Source: Archangium sp. (lineage in GTDB: Bacteria; Myxococcota; Myxococcia; Myxococcales; Myxococcaceae). Taken from it: 64,000 nt of DNA. The notes under the pieces were generated by a model. It saw only the letters and a list, made by a program, of their open reading frames with translations. It was not told where the DNA came from and made no database searches. This document shows positions 1 through 7,445 of the stretch, in pieces (positions within the stretch are counted from its first letter, which is position 1; every line of letters begins with the position of its first letter). The stretch covers positions 124,001 to 188,000 of the forward strand of contig JAUYRZ010000027.1 in NCBI GenBank assembly GCA_030695565.1, in the 5' to 3' direction. A program made the position numbers and the translations under genes.

Positions 1-1189
1 CATCCACCACGGTGATGGGCCCGGTGGCGGTGACCTCCGCCTCGGCCCTGACGTGGAGCGCATCGCCGAGCACTCCGTCACGGTCGGCAGCCACCCTGGA
101 GATGGTGATGCCCGAGAGCGCCAGCGCGCCGTGCTTCACGAAGATGCCCAGGTCCTGCGCGGAAGAGATCTCCACGTCGGTGAGCCCCGCGTTCGAACCC
201 TGCAGAGAAACGGCGCCGCCCGCACCACATGTGTCGAGCGAGGAACGCGACAGGCTCAGCTTCACGTTGATGCCGCTGATGCAGCCTTCGAACGCGCCGC
301 GGGCCTTCACCCCGCTGAGCTTCGCGTCGACGCCGCGAGAGAGCTGCACCGAAAATTCGTGCCCGATGAGCTCAGCGCCCTGGAGGCTCACCGCACCGCC
401 AGCGAAGAACAGCGCGGGGCCACTGCCGAGCGTCGAGCGCAGCTTCTCCAGGGTGCACTTCGCGTCGATCGCGTGCAGCAAGGTCTTCGGGCCTTCCGCG
501 GCCACGTCGTTCAGCTCGAGCGTGCCGCCTTCGGTGGCGACCGCCCGGCGAAAGCCGCCCAGGAACTTCGTCTGCCGCAGCCTGAGCGTGGCGCCGCGCT
601 CGACCGAGATGCCCTCGATGCCTTCCACGCTCGCTTCGAGGGTGGCCTGAGACATCGTCAACGCGCCGTGCACCACCACCGCCTGCTTCCGCTGGCCGCT
701 GAAGTGAACGCGCGTCAGCGTCATGTTCGGCCCCGCTTCCACCCCGACGGCGCCGCCCTGCACGGAGAGCCGCTCGAGCGTCGCGCCGGTACCGCTCACC
801 ACCGTCTCGCCCGCTTCACCGGTGAGCACCACCTCGCCTGAACCTTCGAAGCGGGTGCCTTCTCCCAGCACGAACGGGCCCGGGTAGAGACCGGTGCGCA
901 GATGCACGGTGGCGCCCGGCGCCACGGGCCGCGGCACCGTCTTGAACGGATGCGCGGAAGAGCCATCACCACCGGCTGGGGAAAAGGCGTCGACCCAGAC
1001 CTCGGGCCGGTGTACTTCTGGCGCGGGGAGGGGGGCGGGGGCGCGGACACAGCCGGTCACCAGCAGCAGAACGACCACGCCCAGATCGGAAACACGCGTT
1101 CTCCGATCACGCTGGAGCCGATTTCCCGGCACGAATCGCGGCTTTGGCAGCGCCTGCTGATCGGCGCCCTGATCTCTCAGATCAGACAT
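1..1189 (-). CDS. Partial lipoprotein with right-handed beta-helix-like repeats
   Basis: The gene runs leftward and leaves the window, so its C-terminus is missing. The visible ~396 residues begin with a charged stretch, then a hydrophobic segment ending in the lipobox-like VTGC, so it is probably an outer-membrane or periplasmic lipoprotein. After VDAFSPAGGDGSSAHPFKTV, which resembles the start of parallel beta-helix proteins, there follow many short imperfect turns rich in G, V, L and T (for example GATLERLSVQGGAVGVEAG). This suggests a beta-solenoid. The start is uncertain: ATG at 1189 gives a 46-residue leader, while an in-frame GTG at 1132 gives a more usual signal peptide. It is divergent from the HU gene. 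Function is unknown. Confidence 0.72.
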   Translation of the reverse strand, partial: MSDLRDQGADQQALPKPRFVPGNRLQRDRRTRVSDLGVVVLLLVTGCVRAPAPLPAPEVHRPEVWVDAFSPAGGDGSSAHPFKTVPRPVAPGATVHLRTGLYPGPFVLGEGTRFEGSGEVVLTGEAGETVVSGTGATLERLSVQGGAVGVEAGPNMTLTRVHFSGQRKQAVVVHGALTMSQATLEASVEGIEGISVERGATLRLRQTKFLGGFRRAVATEGGTLELNDVAAEGPKTLLHAIDAKCTLEKLRSTLGSGPALFFAGGAVSLQGAELIGHEFSVQLSRGVDAKLSGVKARGAFEGCISGINVKLSLSRSSLDTCGAGGAVSLQGSNAGLTDVEISSAQDLGIFVKHGALALSGITISRVAADRDGVLGDALHVRAEAEVTATGPITVVD

Positions 1190-1219
1190 CGCGATGGGCA
1201 GAAATCTGTATGTATTACA

Positions 1220-1249
1220 TTGACTTGCCGCACTTCGCTGCGCTATTTC
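1220..1249 (+). promoter_or_regulatory. Candidate sigma-70-type promoter for the HU gene
   Basis: A TTGACT hexamer at 1220-1225 is followed after 18 bases by TATTTC at 1244-1249. The start codon lies 46 bases further on and is preceded by a GGAGGGAG ribosome binding site. The match is moderate, and the region also has to hold the promoter of the divergent lipoprotein gene. Confidence 0.35.
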
Positions 1250-1294
1250 CTGCCGCCTTCGCGGAGTGGACGCCGCGATCGGGAGGGAGCACAC

Positions 1295-1564
1295 ATGACC
1301 AAGGCAGAGCTCGTTGAGGCAGTTGCTGAGCAGACCCGGTTGACCAAGAAGTCGGCCGCGGAGCTCATCGATGTCGTTTTCGACAACATCGGCGGCGCCG
1401 TGAAGAAGGACAGCCGCTTCAGCTACCCGGGCTTCGGGACGTGGACCATCCGCACCCGCAAGGCCCGCAAGATCCGCAACCCGCAGACCAACGAGATCAT
1501 GAAGCTGAAGGCCACCAAGACCATCGGCTTCCGCCCCGCCAAGGAACTCAAGAACACGCTCTGA
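1295..1564 (+). CDS. HU-family DNA-binding protein
   Basis: An 89-residue histone-like protein that would bind and bend DNA as a dimer in the nucleoid. It starts MTKAELVEAVAEQTRLTKK and shows the HU/IHF signature around GFGTWTIRTRKARKIRNPQT, the beta-arm that inserts into the minor groove. The length matches the ~90 residues usual for HU. The ATG is chosen because it gives the conserved N-terminus and has a strong GGAGGGAG site 6-7 bases upstream. It is a single gene with its own candidate promoter and a terminator directly after it. HU versus IHF subunit cannot be separated by eye, but the lone gene favours HU. Confidence 0.95.
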   Translation: MTKAELVEAVAEQTRLTKKSAAELIDVVFDNIGGAVKKDSRFSYPGFGTWTIRTRKARKIRNPQTNEIMKLKATKTIGFRPAKELKNTL

Positions 1565-1589
1565 GCGTCGTTTCGGTTCTGTTTCCCTG

Positions 1590-1619
1590 AAGGCCTCGTG
1601 CTCCGGCACGGGGCCTTTT
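1590..1619 (+). terminator. Rho-independent terminator of the HU gene
   Basis: A stem of about ten pairs (GGCCTCGTGC with GCACGGGGCC, one G-T pair) closes on a TCCG loop. It is preceded by AA and followed by TTTT, 26 bases after the HU stop. It also lies just beyond the 3' end of the convergent minus-strand gene. Confidence 0.8.
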
Positions 1620-1635
1620 GCGTTGCGGGAGACCA

Positions 1636-2025
1636 TCAGCCGCCCAGGAGCGCCGGGTCTCCCTTGCCGTCGGAGCCGTAGCGGCGCACCACCTCGGCCA
1701 GGGTGAGCCCGCGCGCCTTCGCGAGCACCTCGACCATCGGGCCGGCCTCCAGAAAGAGCAGCCCGTCGGCGGTGAACAACGAGACGAACACCGCGCCGCT
1801 GGCGGGCACCTTCACCCCGCGGCAATCGAGGAAGTAGACGAGCTTCGGCAGCGCCCTGGTGGTGAGGAACTCGTCGGGCGCGAGCGCGGGCAGGGCGATC
1901 TCGTAGCTGACCGCGTCCTGGCTCTCGGAACGTGCGATGCGCACCTCTTCAATCGCCTCATTGGCGGCCAGGGGCGAGGCGCGGTGAAAAGCGAGCTGCT
2001 GGAGTTGTTCGAGGATCGGGCTCAT
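1636..2025 (-). CDS. Hypothetical protein coupled to the M23 peptidase gene
   Basis: A 129-residue cytoplasmic-looking protein with no signal peptide or membrane segment. I do not recognise a family. It has an acidic helical N-terminus (MSPILEQLQQLAFHRASP) and a central beta-rich stretch. Its ATG overlaps the stop of the upstream M23 peptidase gene in an ATGA arrangement, so the two are probably translationally coupled and functionally linked. The stop lies close to the HU terminator, which can also be read in this direction. Confidence 0.75.
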   Translation of the reverse strand: MSPILEQLQQLAFHRASPLAANEAIEEVRIARSESQDAVSYEIALPALAPDEFLTTRALPKLVYFLDCRGVKVPASGAVFVSLFTADGLLFLEAGPMVEVLAKARGLTLAEVVRRYGSDGKGDPALLGG

Positions 2026-2885
2026 GGCCGCTCCGAGATGAGTGCGGGGCCGGTGGCCGGCAACTGGAGGAAGACTTCAGGATCGAGCGCGTCGCCATCG
2101 CGGCGCAGCTCGAAGTGCACGTGGGGCCCGGTGGTGAGGCCGGTTTGTCCGGCGAGCCCGATGAGCTGGCCCTTCTTCACCACCGTACCCGGGCGCACCA
2201 GCAACGTGTCGAGGTGGCTGTAGCGGGTGGCCCAGTGCGCGTCGTGTTGCACTTCGATCTGTTTGCCGTGCGCGCCGTTCCACGCGGAGAACACCACGGT
2301 GCCCACCTCGGCTGCATGCACGGGCTGCGCGAGCGGCGCTTCGAGATCGATGCCGGCGTGGAACCTCGTCTCGCCTGCGATGGGGTGAATGCGCGAGCCG
2401 TACGGCGACGAGACGATCAGCGGCGAGACCGGCCAGCGAAAACGTTTGGGGTCGACCTGCCGGGTGCGGGTGGTGAGCGCGGTGATGCGGCGAGACAAGG
2501 CGCGCAAAATGCGCGGCACTCGTTCTGCGAGCGCGAGCGGCACGTCTCCGAAGGTGCGCGCGTCGGTCTGGAACTCGGTCTCCAACTGCAGCCGGGCGCG
2601 CATGGCTTCCTGCGTCCACTGCGCGTCGGACTTCTGGGCGACGAAGTGTTCGGTGTCATCGAGCAGCACGCTCCACGCCTCGGCCTGGCCAACGGGCATC
2701 GGCGCGCCCACGGTGGCGGCGAGCCGGGTCTTCCGGGCTGACTCCAGGAAGCGCGCGAAAGAAGTTTCCAGGCCGGTGTTCTCCGGGGTGGCCGTGCGGG
2801 TGACCTCGTCGAAGCTGATGCGCGGCGGAGGCGGCGTGATCGCGCACCCGGTCAGCAAGAGGGAAAACAGGAGCCCGCGCAGCAC
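2022..2885 (-). CDS. M23-family peptidoglycan endopeptidase (LytM-like lipoprotein)
   Basis: A 287-residue lipoprotein expected to cut peptide cross-links in peptidoglycan, or to activate an amidase, in the periplasm. It begins with a short signal peptide ending in the lipobox LLTGC. Residues ~30-170 are helical. The C-terminal third is the M23 beta-sheet domain with YGSRIHP, the zinc-binding H-x3-D in FHAGIDLEAP and the HVH motif in TGPHVHFELRRDG, so it looks catalytically intact. The GTG start at 2885 is chosen because the signal peptide begins there; no convincing Shine-Dalgarno precedes it. It overlaps the next gene by four bases. Confidence 0.88.
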   Translation of the reverse strand: MLRGLLFSLLLTGCAITPPPPRISFDEVTRTATPENTGLETSFARFLESARKTRLAATVGAPMPVGQAEAWSVLLDDTEHFVAQKSDAQWTQEAMRARLQLETEFQTDARTFGDVPLALAERVPRILRALSRRITALTTRTRQVDPKRFRWPVSPLIVSSPYGSRIHPIAGETRFHAGIDLEAPLAQPVHAAEVGTVVFSAWNGAHGKQIEVQHDAHWATRYSHLDTLLVRPGTVVKKGQLIGLAGQTGLTTGPHVHFELRRDGDALDPEVFLQLPATGPALISERP

Positions 2886-2951
2886 GTTCGGAGGGTACCA
2901 CGGGCTTCTTGTTTGCCTGCGCTGACGGCTCCGGGGTTGTAAGGGGGCGGG

Positions 2952-3635
2952 ATGCCAGCGTTGGGGATCATCAAGGGTAAGGAGCCGGCGCCGCAGAAGC
3001 GCGCTCGTGCGGTGGAGATCATCGAGCGGCTCGATCACGCCATGCCCGAGGCGAAGATCGAGCTCGATTACCGAAGCCCGTTGGAGCTCGTGGTGGCCGT
3101 CGCGCTGTCGGCGCAGACCACCGACAAACGGGTGAACCTCGTCACGCCCGCGTTGTTCCAGCGGTTCCCCACCGCGGCCGACTACGCGAAGGCAGCGCCG
3201 GCGGAGGTCGAGGGGTTCTTGAAGACCGTCGGGCTCTTTCGAAACAAGACGAAGAACCTGATCAAGCTGGGGCAGGTGTTGGTGGAGAAGCATGGCGGCG
3301 AAGTGCCGACCTCACGAGCGGCGTTGGCCGAGCTGCCGGGCGTGGGCAACAAGACTGCGGGGGTGGTGACCATTCACCTCGGGGCGGAGACGGCGTTCCC
3401 GGTGGATACGCACATTCTCCGGCTCTCCAGGCGTTTGGGGCTGACCAGCAAGACGGATCCCGATGACGTCGAGGCCGACTTACGGAAGGTGTTGCCCGAG
3501 CCGCTCTGGTTCAAGGCGCATCAGCTGATCATCTGGCACGGGCGGCGGTGTTGTGACGCGCTCCGGCCGGAGTGCCATCGTTGTGTGGTGGCTGATTTGT
3601 GCCCGAAGAAGGGCGTGAAGCTGAAGAAGAAGTAG
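2952..3635 (+). CDS. nth: Endonuclease III
   Basis: A 227-residue DNA glycosylase/AP lyase that removes oxidised pyrimidines in base excision repair. The helix-hairpin-helix LPGVGNKTAG carries the catalytic lysine (K134), and VDTH carries the catalytic aspartate (D152). The 18-residue spacing is the same as in E. coli Nth. The C-terminus has the Cys-x6-Cys-x2-Cys-x5-Cys set for the 4Fe-4S cluster. A basic tail (KKGVKLKKK) follows. The ATG has a GGGGGCGGG sequence just upstream. It is monocistronic and convergent with the deformylase gene, with only 12 bases between stops. Confidence 0.96.
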   Translation: MPALGIIKGKEPAPQKRARAVEIIERLDHAMPEAKIELDYRSPLELVVAVALSAQTTDKRVNLVTPALFQRFPTAADYAKAAPAEVEGFLKTVGLFRNKTKNLIKLGQVLVEKHGGEVPTSRAALAELPGVGNKTAGVVTIHLGAETAFPVDTHILRLSRRLGLTSKTDPDDVEADLRKVLPEPLWFKAHQLIIWHGRRCCDALRPECHRCVVADLCPKKGVKLKKK

Positions 3636-3647
3636 GCCCTCTCCCAG

Positions 3648-4217
3648 TTACCGAAGCTCGGCCTGAGACTTCCGAGCCGACTTGCTGCTGGTCGCCTCTT
3701 CTTCCCGGTCCTCATCCATCGATGCCTGGATCTTCTTCATGCGCTTGCGAATGATCTCCCGCTTCAGCGCGCTGATGTGGTCGACGAACATCACGCCCTT
3801 CAAGTGATCGCATTCGTGCTGAATGGCGATCGCCAGCAGGCCATCGGCCGTAATCGTCTGCTCTTTGCCGTCTTCGTCGAGGTAGCGGGCCGTGACGATC
3901 GCCGCGCGCTCCACGTCTTCAGCTTCGCCGGGCACCGAGAGGCAGCCCTCTTTGTAGAGGCACTTGCCCTCGAGCGTGAGGATCTCAGGGTTCACCATCG
4001 CCACGGGCTTCGACGTCGGCTGCCGGGGCGTCGTGTCGAGCACGATGATGTTCTTGAGCACACCAATTTGCGGAGCAGCCAGGCCGACGCCGTCTGCCGC
4101 ATACATCGACTCGAACATGTCCTTGATGAGCGTGCGAACGCTGTCGTCGACCTTCGCGACAGGATGCGCCTTCTGCTTCAGGACCGGGTTCGGCCACACC
4201 AGAATCTCGTGAACCAT
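3648..4217 (-). CDS. def: Peptide deformylase
   Basis: A 189-residue metalloenzyme that removes the formyl group from the initiator methionine of new proteins. All three family motifs are present: GVGLAAPQIG (residues ~43-52), EGCLS (metal-binding Cys92) and QHECDH (His134, Glu135, His138). The C-terminus carries a charged extension of about 35 residues rich in E, K, R and S that lies outside the fold. The gene is not beside fmt here. Start at ATG 4217 gives the conserved MVHEILVWPNPVL. Confidence 0.96.
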   Translation of the reverse strand: MVHEILVWPNPVLKQKAHPVAKVDDSVRTLIKDMFESMYAADGVGLAAPQIGVLKNIIVLDTTPRQPTSKPVAMVNPEILTLEGKCLYKEGCLSVPGEAEDVERAAIVTARYLDEDGKEQTITADGLLAIAIQHECDHLKGVMFVDHISALKREIIRKRMKKIQASMDEDREEEATSSKSARKSQAELR

Positions 4218-4312
4218 GACGCCCTTTCTCTAACGCCTCACGCTCCCGAGCGCAAACCGTGCAGCGGTCGGTAACCACCTTCTTTCAGCGGTTTGGAGGC
4301 GCTGAGACCGGC

Positions 4313-7300
4313 TCAGTCGAGCAGGTGGCGGGCGTACTCGACGCGGCGGCGGTCGTCTTCCAGGGCGCGGGCCGCCTCTTCCAGCAGGTTGGCCACCACC
4401 TGGGCGCGCTGCTGGATGGATGGATCAGGGTGACCCGAGAAGCGCAGGGGGTCGAACTCCTGGGTCAGGCGCTGGAAAGCGCGGCGTACGTCTTCGGTGC
4501 CGGCGGCGCGCGAGAGCCCCAGAATGGTGAAGTAGTCCGCGTCCTGCACCTCGTCGTACTTCGCCTCGAGACGGTGGAGATCGAGCTGACCTGAGCCGGG
4601 CTCGGTCTTCTTCTTCTGCCCGGGGCGCACCTCGATGATGCCCAGCAGTTGGGCCACCAGCAGCGCGCGGAACGCGAGGTCGGGCTTCAGACCCGAGGCG
4701 AGCGAGAGATCTTCGATGGTCGCTTCACCGTCGACCCAGGTGAGCATCTTGCGTTCGCGTTCGGAGAACCCCAGCGCGCGCAGATCGAGCTCGGAGTCGG
4801 TGGCCACGGGCACGGCTTCACCACCGCCCAGGCGCTCCAACATGATGTCGGGCGCGACGGCGCGGCGCAGCGACTCGGCCAGCATCGGCAGGGTGGGGCG
4901 GGGCACGGTGGCCAGCAACACCTCAGGCCTGGGCACCTCTTCCACCACCCGGTACAGCGTCTTCTCTTCGGTGAAGGCGTCGAGGGCGACCTGCTCGGTG
5001 TACCGCTGCACCAGCGGCACCGACTCGATGTCGCGAATGAAGCCGCGCGCCTTGAGGGCCTCCAGCTGTTCACGTGGCGTGGCGCCCTTGAGCATGCGCA
5101 GCTCGGAGTCCTGCCGGGCGTCGATGAGCCCGTCGCGCCGGGCGCGGGAGATGAGCCCTTCTTGCTCGAGCGAAGACTCGGCGGCGATGATCTGCCCGCG
5201 CTTGAACCAGAGGTTGCGGGTACCTCCGCTGACGCCCAGCTCCAGCCGCGCTTCTGCGTTGCCGATCACCAGCTGGCAGACCACGCGCGCGAGCCCTTCG
5301 AGTTCGACCGAGCCGTGACGGGCCACGCCCACCGAACGTTTGCCGGGCAGGGCGAGTGACATCACCTCGCGGGCCTCGAGCGACTTCACCTTCTCGCTGG
5401 CCATCACCGCTGTGGCTTCCATCGACTCTGCGCGGGTGCGGGTGGAGTCGAGCGCGCGTTTCGCGTCTTCCAGCTCGGCTTCCAGGCCCGTGCGGCGGTG
5501 CGTCTCTTCTTCCAGCTCGGCGGCCAGTTTTTCGGCGAGCGCCTGCTGAGGCTCGAGCGTGGCGATGCGGGCGCGCAGGGTGTCGCGTTCTTTCGCGGTG
5601 TCTTCCAGCAAGCCCGAGGCGCTGGTCACGTCGGCCTGCAGCGCCTCCAGCCGGCTGGTCGCTTCGGTCAGCTGGGCATGCAGCGTGTCGCGCGCGTCTT
5701 CGATGGCCAGCATCTCGGTCTGCGCGTCGTCGCGGGCCTGGCGCGCTTCGGCGAGGTGCTGCTCGGTGAGCTTGAGCTGAGCGCCACTCTCCTGCAGCTG
5801 CGCGTTGCTCGCTTGGAGTTGCGCGTTGTTCTCTTCCAGCTGCATGCGCGCGAGCTCGGCGTCATCGGCCAGCGGTCCGGCGGCCTCGACCTTCTGGGTG
5901 AGCTCCGCGATGAGCGCGTCACGCTCGGCGAGCTGGGTCTCCAGGATCTGGCGCTTCTGGTGTTCTTCAGCGGCGGTGCTGGCCACCATCTGCAGCCCGG
6001 AGACCTCGGCCTCCAGCGCGGCGATGCGCGCGTGCGCCTCTTCCAGCTTCTCTTCGAGCGCGGCGCGCTTGTTGGCCTCCGCGCGCGCGGTGGCCACCTG
6101 GGCCGAGGTGTCTTCCAGTTCTGCTGCGAGGGCGGCCCGCTGCTCTTTTTCTTCCTCGAGCGCGCGCTCGGCGTCGGCCAGCTTTCGGGCCTCGGTCTTC
6201 AAGAGCGCTTCGCTCACCTGCCGCGTCGCTTCGACGTCGGCCTTGATGGTCTCGAGCTCGTTCTCGTGCCGCACGCGGGTCAGCTCGCGTTCGTTGGCGG
6301 AGTCGGCCTTGAGGCGATCGAGCTCGTCGCGCAGGGTGAAGAGCTGCTCTTCGGAGCTGCTTCGCGCTTCGCGTTCCGTGCGCGCCGCTTCTTCGGCCTG
6401 CTCAGCGCGGCGGCTGTTGCTGGCGGCTTCTTCACGCAGCGCCTTCGCGTCGGTCTCTTCAGCGCGCTGCCGGGCCTCGCTCTTGGCGCGCCCATCGAGC
6501 ACCATCTGCTCGGCGCGGGAGAGCACCTCGGTGGCGCGAGAAGGCGGCGGCACCGGCTCTTCCGACATGCCCTCGAACGACTCGTCGCCTTCGGGCTGCG
6601 AGCTGGGCATCTCCATCGGCGGAGGCGGCTCGGCTGCGGGTTTGACGGTGACCGCCCGGGCTTCGCGCGACTGGCGGCGACGGTGGGCTTCGGCGCGCAC
6701 TTCGTCTTCGAGGCGGGTGAGCTCTTCGTCGTCGTCTTGCGGCTGGGGGAGAGAGGACTCGACCGACTGCATGGCCGAGGCTTCGACGTCGGCGGCGAGA
6801 TCTCCGAAGAGCTTCTCTTCGAGCGCGTCGGGCAGGTTGGGCGGGGTGGGATCAGCCACGATCGCCTGCGGCTCCGGCATGTCTTCCTGCGGAGCGTCTT
6901 GATCGACTTCGTGGGGGCTGGTGGCGCGCCAGTCGTCGGCTGGCTGGTTCGACGGCTCGACGGGCATCGGCGGCGTCTCGGCGGGCGCGGTCTCCAGCAC
7001 CGACCAGGAGCCGGCCTCGTCGGTGGTGCGCACGTTCTCGTCGAGCGCGGTGGCAAAGAAGTCCGGGTCGAGCGGGAGCGGGATCACCGGCCAGGCGAAC
7101 CCGGGAATGGTCTCGCCCAGCAACAGCACGCGCAGCAACTGGGCGTCGGGGTGGATTTGCAGTTCTTCGAGCAGCACGCCGCCGCGATCGCTCTCCACCG
7201 AGGGCTGCAGAATGATCAGCCCGGGCAGCAGATGCCCGAAGGCGATCACCGCATCGGCCGCGCTGGTCGCCAGCACACACTCGTACCCCTCGCGGGCCAG

Positions 7301-7366
7301 CACGCGCTTGACCGAGGCGATCACCGAGAGATCGTCAGCGACGAGGAGAATGGGAGGCGCGGCCAT
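4313..7366 (-). CDS. Pseudo-receiver / long coiled coil / DUF4388 / degenerate J-domain protein
   Basis: A 1017-residue protein of myxobacterial type. Residues ~1-115 fold like a response-regulator receiver (ILLVADDLSVIASVKRVLA), but the phospho-acceptor Asp is replaced (PGLIILQPSV) and the conserved Lys is lost, so it is probably not phosphorylated. Residues ~120-280 are acidic and proline-rich. Residues ~280-640 are heptad-like coiled coil rich in E, A, R and L. A DUF4388/PATAN-like domain follows (SVELEGLARVVCQLV... LWFKRGQIIAAES). The last ~75 residues resemble a J domain (YFTILGLSRAAGTEDVRRAF) but lack the HPD tripeptide. This recalls the receiver/coiled-coil polarity proteins FrzS and AglZ in plan. 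An alternative GTG start lies at 7378. Confidence 0.82.
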   Translation of the reverse strand: MAAPPILLVADDLSVIASVKRVLAREGYECVLATSAADAVIAFGHLLPGLIILQPSVESDRGGVLLEELQIHPDAQLLRVLLLGETIPGFAWPVIPLPLDPDFFATALDENVRTTDEAGSWSVLETAPAETPPMPVEPSNQPADDWRATSPHEVDQDAPQEDMPEPQAIVADPTPPNLPDALEEKLFGDLAADVEASAMQSVESSLPQPQDDDEELTRLEDEVRAEAHRRRQSREARAVTVKPAAEPPPPMEMPSSQPEGDESFEGMSEEPVPPPSRATEVLSRAEQMVLDGRAKSEARQRAEETDAKALREEAASNSRRAEQAEEAARTEREARSSSEEQLFTLRDELDRLKADSANERELTRVRHENELETIKADVEATRQVSEALLKTEARKLADAERALEEEKEQRAALAAELEDTSAQVATARAEANKRAALEEKLEEAHARIAALEAEVSGLQMVASTAAEEHQKRQILETQLAERDALIAELTQKVEAAGPLADDAELARMQLEENNAQLQASNAQLQESGAQLKLTEQHLAEARQARDDAQTEMLAIEDARDTLHAQLTEATSRLEALQADVTSASGLLEDTAKERDTLRARIATLEPQQALAEKLAAELEEETHRRTGLEAELEDAKRALDSTRTRAESMEATAVMASEKVKSLEAREVMSLALPGKRSVGVARHGSVELEGLARVVCQLVIGNAEARLELGVSGGTRNLWFKRGQIIAAESSLEQEGLISRARRDGLIDARQDSELRMLKGATPREQLEALKARGFIRDIESVPLVQRYTEQVALDAFTEEKTLYRVVEEVPRPEVLLATVPRPTLPMLAESLRRAVAPDIMLERLGGGEAVPVATDSELDLRALGFSERERKMLTWVDGEATIEDLSLASGLKPDLAFRALLVAQLLGIIEVRPGQKKKTEPGSGQLDLHRLEAKYDEVQDADYFTILGLSRAAGTEDVRRAFQRLTQEFDPLRFSGHPDPSIQQRAQVVANLLEEAARALEDDRRRVEYARHLLD

Positions 7367-7414
7367 TGCGGGTGCCACACGTTCCTACAGGGCCGCCACG
7401 AGGTCCAATTCCTG

Positions 7415-7445
7415 TCCCCCCTCTCCCCCGAAGGGAGAGGGAGAC
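7415..7445. repeat. Dispersed palindromic repeat, copy 1
   Basis: CCCTCTCCC at 7419-7427 and GGGAGAGGG at 7433-7441 form a perfect 9-bp stem with a 5-base loop. It lies directly after the priA stop codon and may act as a transcript-end hairpin. The GGGGTGAGGGG tail seen in other copies is absent. Confidence 0.75.

Noticed and set aside
1-900. Plus-strand frames at the left edge
   Set aside because: The minus strand gives a coherent lipoprotein with beta-helix repeats across the same bases.
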